64,000 bases of DNA from Pseudomonas fluorescens (GCF_040448305.1 NZ_CP148752.1:5309501-5373500); one strand, 5' to 3'; counted from the first letter of the stretch, positions 36,619 through 45,481 are shown. A program made the numbers and translations. The notes: generated by a model not told the origin, from the letters alone.

Positions 36619-37332
36619 ATGGACACCTCAAAAGAAAGAACTGGTTGGAGTGACGATGAGCTAGAAGCTTCAATCGATGCTTATCTGAAAATGATGGGCC
36701 GCGAACTGAGTGGCCAAACGTTCGTAAAGTCTATTGAAAACCAGCTATTACGTGACGGACCACTGAGCAAACGCAGTTCTTCGTCTATTGAGTACCGTAT
36801 GCAGAACATTTCCGCGGTGCTGGAGCAAATGGACTTACCACGCATTGAAGGCTACATGCCCGCCAAGAATTTCGGCGCGAGGATTGGTCAGCGGATCCGT
36901 AACATTTTGGACAAAAAAGTCGTGCCTGGCGCTGACGAGTCGGACCCGACCTCTGATCACGTCACACTTATCCGCCGAGCTTCCAAGCTGCAAAAGAAAG
37001 GGCTAAAAGTCGCACCGAAAGGTAATGCGAACCCACAGCAAGTTAGCGTTACCACGACGTCTTACGTCCGTGACCCCAAGATCCGGGCATGGGTGGCTGA
37101 CTTGGCGAAAGGTGTTTGCGAAGGCTGTGGCCAGAATGCACCCTTCGAAGTCGATGGTCTGCCGTTTCTTGAAGTTCATCATGTAAAGCATCTGGCGCAA
37201 AAAGGGTCGGACAGCATTACCAATGCGGTGGCTCTGTGCCCGAACTGTCATCGGCGTTGCCACCTTGCGAATGATAAAGAGGCTTTCACTTTGTCGCTGT
37301 ATACCAAAGTCGGTCGATTGCTCGTTGAGTAA
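36619..37332 (+). CDS. Stand-alone HNH endonuclease
   Basis: A 237-residue protein with a C-terminal HNH nuclease (about 160-225): zinc ligands C167/C170 and C207/C210, the catalytic HH at 187-188 in LEVHHVKHL, Asn 202, and His 211. The N-terminal 100 residues (GWSDDELEASIDAYLKM, then SSIEYRMQNISAVLEQM and IEGYMPAKNFGARIGQRI) match a region that I associate with McrA-like modification-dependent nucleases and related defence HNH proteins. No methyltransferase is close, which also suits a modification-dependent or defence role. No Shine-Dalgarno is seen before the ATG at 36619, and a hairpin lies right upstream, so expression may be low or start elsewhere. Confidence 0.82.
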   Translation: MDTSKERTGWSDDELEASIDAYLKMMGRELSGQTFVKSIENQLLRDGPLSKRSSSSIEYRMQNISAVLEQMDLPRIEGYMPAKNFGARIGQRIRNILDKKVVPGADESDPTSDHVTLIRRASKLQKKGLKVAPKGNANPQQVSVTTTSYVRDPKIRAWVADLAKGVCEGCGQNAPFEVDGLPFLEVHHVKHLAQKGSDSITNAVALCPNCHRRCHLANDKEAFTLSLYTKVGRLLVE

Positions 37333-37419
37333 TAGATTCGGTGTGTTTTACAGCCCAATAGGAGCAAGCGCCATCACCACCGGTTCGTGTTCGGCATGAG
37401 AGCTGTGGTGACTTTTAGA

Positions 37420-37605
37420 ATCGCGAGCAGGCTCGGTCCCACAGGGGATCGTCAATCCGCACAATTCGGATTACCTGATGCTTCCGAGTTGCAGCATTTG
37501 GGGCCGCTTCGCAGCCCAACGGGGGCAAGCCCCCTCGCCACAAGGTTGGTGGCTGGCTTAGTTGCTGTGTTGATCTTGCGAATCGCGAGCAGGCTCGCTC
37601 CCACA
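37420..37605. repeat. Two same-direction REP units
   Basis: ATCGCGAGCAGGCTCGGTCCCACA (37420-37443) and ATCGCGAGCAGGCTCGCTCCCACA (37582-37605) point the same way, both followed by GGGGATC. A third, different GC-rich repeat (GGGGCAAGCCCCCTCGCCACA) lies at about 37525-37545. This fills most of the 37333-37648 gap; no gene was seen there. Confidence 0.8.
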
Positions 37606-37648
37606 GGGGATCTGCGTCGGTTTGGGAAACATCAATTCAGCAAGCGCC

Positions 37649-37894
37649 TTATAGACGGCCCTCAAACCCGTCGACTAAATCATCGAGAGTCTTGTCAAAA
37701 TCCACAGACATCCGAATTGCTCCCTTCAACCGCCCAGGCACTCGAGCCCGAGGTGTATCAACATGGGGCAGCAGAACCAGGTAAGGCTTACCGTTTTTGG
37801 TAATCACTACGTTGTCGCCATTCCATGCACGCTCGGCAAGTTGAGGAAGCTGTGATTTGGCTTCGCGCATGTTTACTTTTACTCGCTCAGTCAT
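37649..37894 (-). CDS. Phd/YefM-type antitoxin, apparently without its toxin
   Basis: An 81-residue protein starting MTERVKVNMREAKSQLPQLAERAWNGD after a strong GGAGG site; the 22 codons upstream lack support. The pattern (V.MREAKSQL..L...A..G..V.ITK.GKP...L) is the Phd/YefM DNA-binding antitoxin fold, with a C-terminal toxin-binding tail (MSVDFDKTLDDLVDGF). Partner toxins of this family, usually PIN-domain VapC, normally start within a few bases of the antitoxin stop. Downstream on the minus strand there is instead a REP-rich stretch and no toxin frame. It is therefore an orphan or a remnant. It follows the phospholipase-caspase gene by 62 bases in the same direction. Confidence 0.8.
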   Translation of the reverse strand: MTERVKVNMREAKSQLPQLAERAWNGDNVVITKNGKPYLVLLPHVDTPRARVPGRLKGAIRMSVDFDKTLDDLVDGFEGRL

Positions 37895-37956
37895 TTGCAC
37901 CTCCATGGAGTTAGCCAAACTAGCTGAAGCCGTAGATTTTCGATAGGCCAGCCCCC

Positions 37957-40900
37957 TCACCTCCCCAACCCACTAATCCGCCAAGGACACACCGCCGCCC
38001 TAACCCCACTCGGCCCAACAATCTCCGGTGTCTGCCCCAACGACCTCGCGCTCAGCACACTCCCCACCCGCTCAATCAACTGATCAAACCCCAACGTCGC
38101 ATCCTCCTGATGCAATTTGCGCAGTTGTTCGACCAGTGCGTAGGTGAAGGCCCCATAGCTGTTCGACCCCACCTCATACTCATTGGCTTTTTCGTTCTCC
38201 CGCGCGGCGTAGAGCATCAAAGGCATGTAGGGGCCGTGGTGGCCGTAGAGTTTGCCTTGGCGCAGCAGTTGGGCTTTTTTCTCTGGGCGAAGGCCCGTGG
38301 CGGCGCCTTGGGTGGTGCGGGTGCGGGTAAGGCCGCGGGTTTTGTTGTCTTGTTCGCTGAAGTCGCGGCGGTCGGTGTCGACGGCGTAGACGCGGCGGTC
38401 CCAGTCGCCGGCGTAGGGGTCCCAGCGCAGCATGCGGTGGCGGATGTCGCTGGGTGGGGTGATGCCGCGCACGCGGCCGTTGCCGCGGGTCATGCCGCCG
38501 GCGTAGCAGCAGTCGAACATGACGGTGAGTTTGGCGCCGTGGCCGTCCGGGTCGAAGGGCAGGTGGCTGTAGAACTGGCGGAACAGTTTGTCGGTGAAGT
38601 GGGTGCTTTCGTCGTCCCAGTCGAAGTCGTGGAGCACCAGGGTTTCGTCCATGCAATCGGCTTCGCCGCTGCTGCTGTAGACCGGCAGTTGGGTGCCGTG
38701 GCCGGAGTAGAACAACACGCGCTCGTCCCCGGCGCGGGCGCCTTCCACCAGCCATTCGAGGCGTTCGACGAAGTTGGCCCGGGTCGCTCGGGCGTCGTGC
38801 AGCAATCGGATGTCGCCGGCGTCGTAGCCGCTTTCCTGGAGCATGCGGCTGATCAGGTAGGTGTCGTTGATGCAGCCGTCGAGGCGTGCGCTCGGGTCGA
38901 GGTAATCGTTGATGCCGACCACCAGAGCGCGGCGTTTGCGTTGGCCGCTGCGGGACAGGAACGCCGGCACTTCCAGCGCCCGCGCCGCCACCACATCGCG
39001 GGCCAATTGTGGCCACAGGCCGGTCTGGCTGTTGGGTGACGACAAGTAGGCCTGGGCGGCGTGATTGAGGTCGAGCAGGTCATCGCGCAATGGCAAAGTG
39101 AATTCGGTTTGCAGGTCGACCCGCGCGGAATCCGGCGAGGTGATCGGCCGGGTCAGCAATCCATCGTTGGGGTTGTAGAGGTGGAACCAGCGGCGGATGC
39201 CTCGGCCGTTTTCGCTCAAGCGCAGGACTCGCCCGCCCCACACTTCACGCATCACCAATGGCAGTGCGATCGGTGAGCCGAAGCTGACGAACACTCGACC
39301 ATCGATGCGCTTGAGCGCCGAACCTTTTTTCGCCACCGACCGGCGCAGGGCGTCGTAGCCGATCAGGCTGCCCAGGCCTTGGGCGAAGATGATCTGCGGA
39401 TTGAATGCGTCGATCTTCGCCAGCAGATGTTGAGTCAACTGCGTGCGCAAATCGGCGTCTTCGATCCATTGCACGAGGGCGCCCACCGTGGTGCGCAACA
39501 TCTGGTTGACCGGCAGGCCCCAGCTGCCGAAATTCTCATCGGCCTTGCCCCTGGCGTCGGCCCTCAGCATCGCCAGGCCTCGGGTGATCTGGGCGAAGTC
39601 AGGCCCCTCCTTGAGCTGGTCATCGAAAGTCAGAAAGTCGATGTCCTGGTCATCGATGAGGCGACCGTTCTGTGCCAGTTGAGTGCGAATCAATGTGCGC
39701 CATTGTTCCTGCCAGTTCGCATCGATGCCGCCCTGCCCGCCCGTTGCTCGGCTGAACCCAACGCCGGGTAGGCACAGGACGCGCAGCCGCGTTGGCGCCA
39801 CCTCCGATCCCGGCTCGACCAGGGCTTTACTGGCCGGCGCCGCCACCGGAGGAGCCGTTTGCCCTTGGGCGGTCACCATCAAATCCTGCAAGCGCCGCAG
39901 TTTTGCCTCCAGGCTATCTGCACTAGGCGCGGCAGGCGTGAGTGCGGCCTGCCCCGGATCAGCCAGGGCACGGCTGCGGTTGCCGAGAAAACCGCTGACC
40001 CATTGCGCGCTGCTCTTCCAGATCTGCTCTGGGTCGAGGCCATCGAGGTAACCGGTGGCACTGTCCACAACCTGTCGACTTTGGGTCGCCAGTTCGGACT
40101 CGATCAATGGCAAACCGGCGCGACTTGGCACTACGGTGGCCGCCAATGTCGGCGCAGTCGTTACGCTCGGTGCGGCACGCCAGATGGCTGCATTGCCGAA
40201 GTGCTGCGCCGCGATCACCCGTGGGCCGAGGGCACTGCGCGGCAATTTAAAATGATCACAAAGAAAGGCCAGCAAACTGGTGTGATCGTAGTGCTGCGCC
40301 TGGACATCGCCCGTCCAGGGGATCAAGCCCGGCTTGAGCCACGGCGAAGCCAGGATCGCCGGTACACGAACGCCGAGGCGGGTGAAGGGATTTTTCCAGG
40401 GCACATCGACTGTTGAACCGGTCGCCACGCAAGTTGGCGGCACCATGTGGTCATGGAAGCCGCCATGTTCGTCGTACAGCAGCACGAACAGGGTTTTGCT
40501 CCAGACGGCGGTATTGGCCGACAAGGCATTGAACACCTCGCCGACAAACTGATCGCCAAAGCGCAGGTCTTCAGGTGGATGATGGGACACGTTTGGCCCG
40601 AGCTTACCGTTGAGCAGGCCATAGCTCGGCTCGATCCAGGACAGTTCGGGGAGTTTGTTGCCGGCGACGTCCGACTTGAAGTCGTCGATGCTCAGGTGCT
40701 GCAAACCACCCTTGACCAGCGCCGCCAGCGGAACGGCGCCGTCGGAATAGATGCGTGCGTCATGGCCGTTATTGCGCAGCAGCGAGAAAATGCTCTCGCC
40801 GCCGAACTGTGCGATCAGGCTTTTGATGCCGGCCAGTACCGTGCCGGTGGACGGCATCAGCAGGTGACCATTGCAACTGCCGAGCATGGCAAAAAAACGG

Positions 40901-41460
40901 TTCGGCCAGGTTGGGCCTGGGACCGAGGAAAACCAGCGGTCGCACACGGTGAAATTGCGTGCCAGCCCGTGGATGGCCGGCAGCGTATCCTTCGCGGGCG
41001 TAGCGCCGAACGGGATGTAGTTCATCGCCCGTTGGGCCATGGATTGCGACCAGGTTTTGTACACCTTCAGGTCGGTGCGGGCCTTGTCGTAGGCGTCCTG
41101 GGCAAAACCATTGAGCGTGGGGTTGGCCGGGCTGGTCTTGAAGGAGACGCCCAGTTGTTTCTCTACGTTGACGAACTCGTGGCCAAGGTCGAAACCCTCA
41201 CTGTTGCTCGGTGGCAGCGCCGGAGGCAGAGGGGGCGGCGGCGCCCACAGGCTGTAGTTCTCCGGGAACTCCGAGGCCTGGGTGATCACCGTCGAATTGC
41301 CATTGGCCAGCTTCAGCGGATTGGTGCTGGGCGCCTTGCGGTTGATACCGTCACACGCGGGATTGATGCTTGTGTAATCCCCCAGCAAATGGTCGAACGA
41401 ACGGTTTTCCATCATCAGCACAACAACGTGCTCAATCCCGGCGGGCCAGTTGTTCGGCAT
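37957..41460 (-). CDS. Phospholipase C-type phosphoesterase / pseudo-hydrolase / caspase fusion protein
   Basis: An 1167-residue three-part protein after a good AAGGAG site. Part 1 (about 8-425) is an acid phosphatase/phospholipase C-family phosphoesterase: ENRSFDH at 18-24, EPSYG, and the metal-binding DEHGGFHDH at 330-338. Part 2 (about 560-800) has alpha/beta-hydrolase character, but its nucleophile elbow reads AQGLGS (about 693-698), so the Ser is replaced by Gly (G695). Part 3 (about 842-1160) is a caspase/metacaspase domain: ALVVGINDY at its start, catalytic His 921 in YSGHGT, and catalytic Cys (984/985) in FDCCYAGG. A Pro/Ala-rich linker (about 430-560) joins 1 and 2. There is no signal peptide, unlike secreted PlcH/PlcN. 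It lies 44 bases after a SulP transporter gene. The function is unknown; protease-controlled lipase action is inference. Confidence 0.85.
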   Translation of the reverse strand: MPNNWPAGIEHVVVLMMENRSFDHLLGDYTSINPACDGINRKAPSTNPLKLANGNSTVITQASEFPENYSLWAPPPPLPPALPPSNSEGFDLGHEFVNVEKQLGVSFKTSPANPTLNGFAQDAYDKARTDLKVYKTWSQSMAQRAMNYIPFGATPAKDTLPAIHGLARNFTVCDRWFSSVPGPTWPNRFFAMLGSCNGHLLMPSTGTVLAGIKSLIAQFGGESIFSLLRNNGHDARIYSDGAVPLAALVKGGLQHLSIDDFKSDVAGNKLPELSWIEPSYGLLNGKLGPNVSHHPPEDLRFGDQFVGEVFNALSANTAVWSKTLFVLLYDEHGGFHDHMVPPTCVATGSTVDVPWKNPFTRLGVRVPAILASPWLKPGLIPWTGDVQAQHYDHTSLLAFLCDHFKLPRSALGPRVIAAQHFGNAAIWRAAPSVTTAPTLAATVVPSRAGLPLIESELATQSRQVVDSATGYLDGLDPEQIWKSSAQWVSGFLGNRSRALADPGQAALTPAAPSADSLEAKLRRLQDLMVTAQGQTAPPVAAPASKALVEPGSEVAPTRLRVLCLPGVGFSRATGGQGGIDANWQEQWRTLIRTQLAQNGRLIDDQDIDFLTFDDQLKEGPDFAQITRGLAMLRADARGKADENFGSWGLPVNQMLRTTVGALVQWIEDADLRTQLTQHLLAKIDAFNPQIIFAQGLGSLIGYDALRRSVAKKGSALKRIDGRVFVSFGSPIALPLVMREVWGGRVLRLSENGRGIRRWFHLYNPNDGLLTRPITSPDSARVDLQTEFTLPLRDDLLDLNHAAQAYLSSPNSQTGLWPQLARDVVAARALEVPAFLSRSGQRKRRALVVGINDYLDPSARLDGCINDTYLISRMLQESGYDAGDIRLLHDARATRANFVERLEWLVEGARAGDERVLFYSGHGTQLPVYSSSGEADCMDETLVLHDFDWDDESTHFTDKLFRQFYSHLPFDPDGHGAKLTVMFDCCYAGGMTRGNGRVRGITPPSDIRHRMLRWDPYAGDWDRRVYAVDTDRRDFSEQDNKTRGLTRTRTTQGAATGLRPEKKAQLLRQGKLYGHHGPYMPLMLYAARENEKANEYEVGSNSYGAFTYALVEQLRKLHQEDATLGFDQLIERVGSVLSARSLGQTPEIVGPSGVRAAVCPWRISGLGR

Positions 41461-41504
41461 GGTTCGCTCCTTGATATTAAGTCTCTATTTCGATCTCGCG
41501 GGTT

Positions 41505-43295
41505 TCACGGCAACCGGCTCCCTTCATCTTCCCGCTCCCTGTAATCCACCTGATAGTTCGCTACATAACTGTCCACAGCCGTCCCAATCGTAGGAAAAAA
41601 CGCCGTCTCCCCCAACCGCGCAAACAACCCGAACCGCTTGAGTTTGTCCTTGACCGGGTCTTTCATCTCGGCAATACACAACTCGATACCCGCCGCGTGC
41701 AGGGTGTCGCCCAGTTCAGCCAGCATGTCGGCAGAGGTCACATCGACGCTGGTGACCGGTTCTGCGGCGACCACCAGCCAGCGCACGGGCGTGGGTGATG
41801 CCGCCACGGCGTCCAGCACGCGGTCGCTGAACAGTTCGGCGTTGGCGAAAAACAGAGGTGCATCCCAGCGAAACAGGACCAGGCCGGGGATCAGGCGCGC
41901 GTCGGGGTAGCGTTTGATGTCGTGGTAGCCCTTGACCCCGTCGGCGCGGCCCAATACCGCGGAGTACGGGCGCCAGCCATCCCAGAGGAATTCAATGACG
42001 GCAATTACGATGGCCAGGCCGATGCCCTCGATGGCGCCGAACACGGCCACGCCGACGGTACAGACAATCGACAGCCAGCATTCCCAGCGCTGGATGCGAT
42101 AGATCCGGCGCAGGTCGGTGATTTCGATCAGGCCAATGGCCGAGGCGATCACGACTGCCGCCAGGGCGCTGGACGGTAAATGTTGCAGCAGGTCCGGTGC
42201 CACCACCAGCAGCAGGGCAACCGCCAGTGCGCCGACGACGCCGGTCAGTTGGGTTTTGGCTCCGGCGGCCTCGGCCACGGGCGTACGTGACGAGCTGCTG
42301 CTGATCGGGAAGCCTTGGAAAAAACCGGCTGCCAGGTTGGCGATGCCCAGGCCCACCATTTCCTGGTTCGGGTTGACGTAGGTTCGGGTCCGCGCCGCAT
42401 AAACGCGGGAGAGCACGCTGGTGTCGGCGAACGAGACCAGTGCGACGGCGCACCCGCCGATCAACACAGGGACGATGTCGGCGCGGGTGATCCAGGGGAT
42501 GGCGAAACCGGGCAAGCCTTGGGGGAGCGAACCGAGGACCGACACACCGGCGCGTGTCGCAAGGTCGAGTACACCCACGGCGACTGTCGCGCCTACCACG
42601 GCGATCAGGATGCCCGGCAGTCGCGGCCATCTTTTGAGCAGCAGGATCGCCGCCAGGGTGAGCCCGCCCACCGTGAAGGTGGTCCAGTTGACCTTTCCCT
42701 CCATCACCGCCGAGACGATGGCCCCTATGTTTCTCAATGGGCCCTCGGACTCAATCGAAAAACCGAACAGTTTGGGCAACTGGCTGATCAATACGGTCAG
42801 TGCGATGCCGTTCATGTAGCCGTAGCGGATCGGTTTGGACAGCAGTTCGGTGATGAAACCCAGGCGCGCCATACCGGCCAGGATACACACCGCTCCCGAG
42901 ACGATTGCCATCATCCCCGCCAAGGCGACGGCACGCTGCGGGTCGCCACCGGAGAGTGGAATGATGACGGCAAGGATGACGGCCACCAGGGAGGAATCCG
43001 GCCCCATCACCAGAATTCGGCTGGGGCCGAACAGGGCATAGAACAGCAGCGGAACGATGGTCGCGTAGAGGCCATAGATGCCCGGCACGCCCGAAGCCAC
43101 CGCATAGGCGATACCGACGGGCACCAGCATCGTGGTCAACACCAGGCCGGCCACGATGTCGTAACGCAACCATGCCGGTTGGTATTCGCGCAGCATGCCC
43201 AGCCCCGGTAGCCAGCGACGCCAACCGGTCTGTTCATCGCGGCGGGCTATCCGGCCCGGCTCCGGGAGAGGGGGCGAAGCATCTGAATGGCTCAT
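41505..43295 (-). CDS. SulP-family anion transporter with STAS domain
   Basis: A 596-residue inner-membrane protein of the SLC26/SulP family. About 12-14 hydrophobic helices span about 40-430 (VAGLVLTTMLVPVGIAYAVASGVPGIYGLYA is the classic first signature, given here as VAGLVLTTMLVPVG and GVPGIYGLY). Then comes a cytoplasmic STAS domain (about 445-560, with LVLFRWDAPLFFANAELFSDRV and the VTSVDVTSADML nucleotide-site-like loop). Likely cargo is sulfate, bicarbonate or another small anion; sequence alone does not decide. It is the first of two genes with the phospholipase-caspase protein, 44 bases apart and probably on one mRNA. Carbonic anhydrase or sulfur genes are not nearby. Confidence 0.9.
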   Translation of the reverse strand: MSHSDASPPLPEPGRIARRDEQTGWRRWLPGLGMLREYQPAWLRYDIVAGLVLTTMLVPVGIAYAVASGVPGIYGLYATIVPLLFYALFGPSRILVMGPDSSLVAVILAVIIPLSGGDPQRAVALAGMMAIVSGAVCILAGMARLGFITELLSKPIRYGYMNGIALTVLISQLPKLFGFSIESEGPLRNIGAIVSAVMEGKVNWTTFTVGGLTLAAILLLKRWPRLPGILIAVVGATVAVGVLDLATRAGVSVLGSLPQGLPGFAIPWITRADIVPVLIGGCAVALVSFADTSVLSRVYAARTRTYVNPNQEMVGLGIANLAAGFFQGFPISSSSSRTPVAEAAGAKTQLTGVVGALAVALLLVVAPDLLQHLPSSALAAVVIASAIGLIEITDLRRIYRIQRWECWLSIVCTVGVAVFGAIEGIGLAIVIAVIEFLWDGWRPYSAVLGRADGVKGYHDIKRYPDARLIPGLVLFRWDAPLFFANAELFSDRVLDAVAASPTPVRWLVVAAEPVTSVDVTSADMLAELGDTLHAAGIELCIAEMKDPVKDKLKRFGLFARLGETAFFPTIGTAVDSYVANYQVDYREREDEGSRLP

Positions 43296-43413
43296 GAACC
43301 GCCCTCGTTGATGGACTGTGCAGGCTCGGCGATATCGAAGTGATCTGAGTGTAGCTATTGCTTCGAATGCGCCATCACTGGAAGCTGTTCATCTAAAGGA
43401 CTTGGAACCCGAC

Positions 43414-44379
43414 ATGAAATTCGACCTCGCCTACTGCCTAAGCCTCAACGACAAGTTGTCGATCTACGACGTGCGGGATCTGAATTTCGACGAGACGATG
43501 GATTTCGACTCCGCCAAGGAGCATTTCCAATGCCCCAACGATGCCTGTCGCCTGGCGTTCGATACGGCCAATGAACTGGGCACGTTCAACGCGAAAAATG
43601 TGAACTACGTGCGCACGCCGCACTTCAAGAACTTGCCGAGTACGCGGCATGTCGAGGGCTGCCCTTATGTCAGCTTGAAGACGCCGGCGTCAGGTGTGGA
43701 TGAGGCGGAAACGGATGACAGCCGCGAGGAAAATTTCCCGTCGGAATTGTTACTGACTCGGCGTGAGTATGTGCGCAAGCCGTCCAGCCCGGTGGTGATT
43801 GCCGATGTGGTTCGGGATGAGCCATTGGCGCCTAAGGCGGTTAGTAATGTCGAACAACCGAGCAGGGAATCGGCCCCGGACAAGACCAGTGTCTTCGCCC
43901 ATCCGGTGGAATGCTTCGTTTCAAACTTCGACGATAAGGATTTGCTCAAGCGAGTGCCGCTGAAGATTGGCGAGTACACCGCGCCTTACGGGTCGTTTTT
44001 CAAGAAGATCGAATACCTGCAGGACAACAAGGGGCTGATTTACTGGGGCAAGGTCAAGGAGATCAAGGACTACACCCAGAGCTTTCGCATCGACTTCGAG
44101 AAGAAGGTCTGGTTCGAGAAGAAGCCTTACTCGGTCAATGTCTACCTGAGCAAAAAACTGATCGACAGCTACCGCAAGCGCAAGGCGTTCCTGGAGGAGA
44201 TCAAGCACGCCATCGAGAGCGGGCGGGAGTTGTACTGCTTCTTTTATGGCGTAACGCCCGAGCTGAAGCAGGTGCCGAGCAAGAAAAACCCCGAGCAGAC
44301 GTTCGGGGTGTTCAGCGCCAACATTGAAAACCTGGACCACTTTATTGTGCGGGAAGCGCCGGGGTTGGCGGGCAAGTAA
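43414..44379 (+). CDS. Unknown protein with CoiA-like zinc-binding N-terminus
   Basis: A 321-residue protein of unknown function. The start MKFDLAYCLSLNDKL was chosen because the protein-like composition begins there, with GGA about nine bases upstream; the frame is open 32 codons more. The N-terminus has C40-x4-C45, H70-F, H79 and C83 in an arrangement like the small zinc domains of CoiA-like proteins (FQCPNDACRLAF ... TPHFKNL ... HVEGCPY). A disordered, acidic Ser/Pro middle follows (about 88-175). The C-terminal half (about 180-315) is well ordered, with YWGKVKEIKDY and YSVNVYLSKKLIDSYRKRKAFLEEI. It may bind nucleic acid. It stands alone downstream of the divergent SulP gene. Confidence 0.7.
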   Translation: MKFDLAYCLSLNDKLSIYDVRDLNFDETMDFDSAKEHFQCPNDACRLAFDTANELGTFNAKNVNYVRTPHFKNLPSTRHVEGCPYVSLKTPASGVDEAETDDSREENFPSELLLTRREYVRKPSSPVVIADVVRDEPLAPKAVSNVEQPSRESAPDKTSVFAHPVECFVSNFDDKDLLKRVPLKIGEYTAPYGSFFKKIEYLQDNKGLIYWGKVKEIKDYTQSFRIDFEKKVWFEKKPYSVNVYLSKKLIDSYRKRKAFLEEIKHAIESGRELYCFFYGVTPELKQVPSKKNPEQTFGVFSANIENLDHFIVREAPGLAGK

Positions 44380-44398
44380 TACGAAACGCAGCGCTGGT

Positions 44399-45088
44399 TC
44401 ATTGCGCGTCAAGTTGCCTTTGCAATGCCCAGATTTCCCGCTTCACCTCCATACGTCGATCCAATGCAGTCTGGATGCCTGACTCGTCGAGGCCGCAGTA
44501 TCGACGTAACCAGTGGGCCATCATTTCCGAGTCCGGGAAGAAATAGTCTTTATGGCCTTTGCTGTTTCTTGGGCAGTCATTCATATCGCCGTCGAAGCGG
44601 CATGCCGAGAACTCGTCCGGGGGTAAAGAGCCCCGTTCAGCGGCAACATCCTGAAAAATCCAGGCGATTTCATCGATGTGTTTTTGCGCGCTGCGATGGC
44701 TGCGTCGGTACAGGCGGAACTGGCTGCTGCTTTCCTGAAAGCGCTCCATCATCGGCTCATCATCGACCCACTGAAGGATATCGAACTGCCCTGCATGGCG
44801 TATCAGGCCGTTAATCCAGCGATCAGCAAAACGCTGAACAAACCCCTCGGCGTCGGCCTTTTTGGCATCGGCAAAGATCATGCAGTAACGAGTCTGGATG
44901 TGGATGGCGAACAGCACATGTTTGCGTTGAACAGTGACGGCGTGGACCAGCCACTGTTCGGCGGACTCATCAGGCTCATCGTCTTCAATGACGGGCGATG
45001 GTGGACTTTCCACCCTGGTGATTTTCTTGCCCTTGTGCACGCGACTGAAGAATTTGCTGGCCGCTTCGGTGCAGTTGAAGATCAACAT
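44399..45088 (-). CDS. DUF6933-like protein
   Basis: A 229-residue cytoplasmic protein starting MLIFNCTEAASKFFSRVHKGKK. The first 140 residues follow the DUF6933 pattern as I remember it: a short strand, a Lys-rich loop, then WLVHAVTVQRKHVLFAIHIQTRYCMIF (given as WLVHAVTVQRKHVL). The C-terminal part has a possible metal-binding Cys cluster (FSACRFDGDMNDCPRNSKGHKDYFF, about 160-185). No function is known. It follows a 122-residue unknown gene by 24 bases, so the two form a small operon. Confidence 0.7.
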   Translation of the reverse strand: MLIFNCTEAASKFFSRVHKGKKITRVESPPSPVIEDDEPDESAEQWLVHAVTVQRKHVLFAIHIQTRYCMIFADAKKADAEGFVQRFADRWINGLIRHAGQFDILQWVDDEPMMERFQESSSQFRLYRRSHRSAQKHIDEIAWIFQDVAAERGSLPPDEFSACRFDGDMNDCPRNSKGHKDYFFPDSEMMAHWLRRYCGLDESGIQTALDRRMEVKREIWALQRQLDAQ

Positions 45089-45112
45089 CCGTGGTTCTCT
45101 GATAAAGGTTGG

Positions 45113-45481
45113 TCAGTCCTGCGGGACGATCTCGTCGACCCATTCAAGTTCGTAGGGCTGGCGAACAACCTCGGCAATGTATCTCAGCGCATCTTCGCTG
45201 AGAACTGATAACTCTGCCTCGGTCAGCAAGTCATGCATGACCATCAGCCACAAGCCCCGGAGCGCACTTGAACGGGATTGGCTGTTGTGGTCAAACGCCT
45301 GGGCCATGTCCTTGTTTCGATCATGGATCATGCCGTAAAGCATGCCGTAGCGAGCATGAGCCGACAACGCACCATGTTGCGCAATAGTCTTGGCATCGGC
45401 GAGAACACCTTGGCAGAAACGGTCGAGCGCAATCTTGCGCAGTTCCTTGAACTTCTTCCAGTCGCTTTCGAGGATCGGCAT
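45113..45481 (-). CDS. Conserved small helical protein, unknown function
   Basis: A 122-residue protein whose start was set at MPILESDWKKFKELRKIALDRFCQ, the form I remember for this Pseudomonas family; the 49 codons upstream are unlikely to be used. It is almost all alpha-helical. Conserved features include the amphipathic N-terminal helix, HARYGMLYGMIHDRNKDMAQAFD (about 58-80, shown partly as YGMLYGMIHDRNKDM), and a C-terminal Trp (YELEWVDEIVPQD). The catalytic residues of any enzyme family were not recognised. First gene of a two-gene operon with the DUF6933-like gene. Confidence 0.65.
   Translation of the reverse strand: MPILESDWKKFKELRKIALDRFCQGVLADAKTIAQHGALSAHARYGMLYGMIHDRNKDMAQAFDHNSQSRSSALRGLWLMVMHDLLTEAELSVLSEDALRYIAEVVRQPYELEWVDEIVPQD

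Noticed and set aside
37333..37648. Repeated GC-rich units that could suggest a CRISPR array
   Set aside because: Only two units in the same direction, with unequal spacing, and identical to REP cores elsewhere in the window; no cas gene is near.
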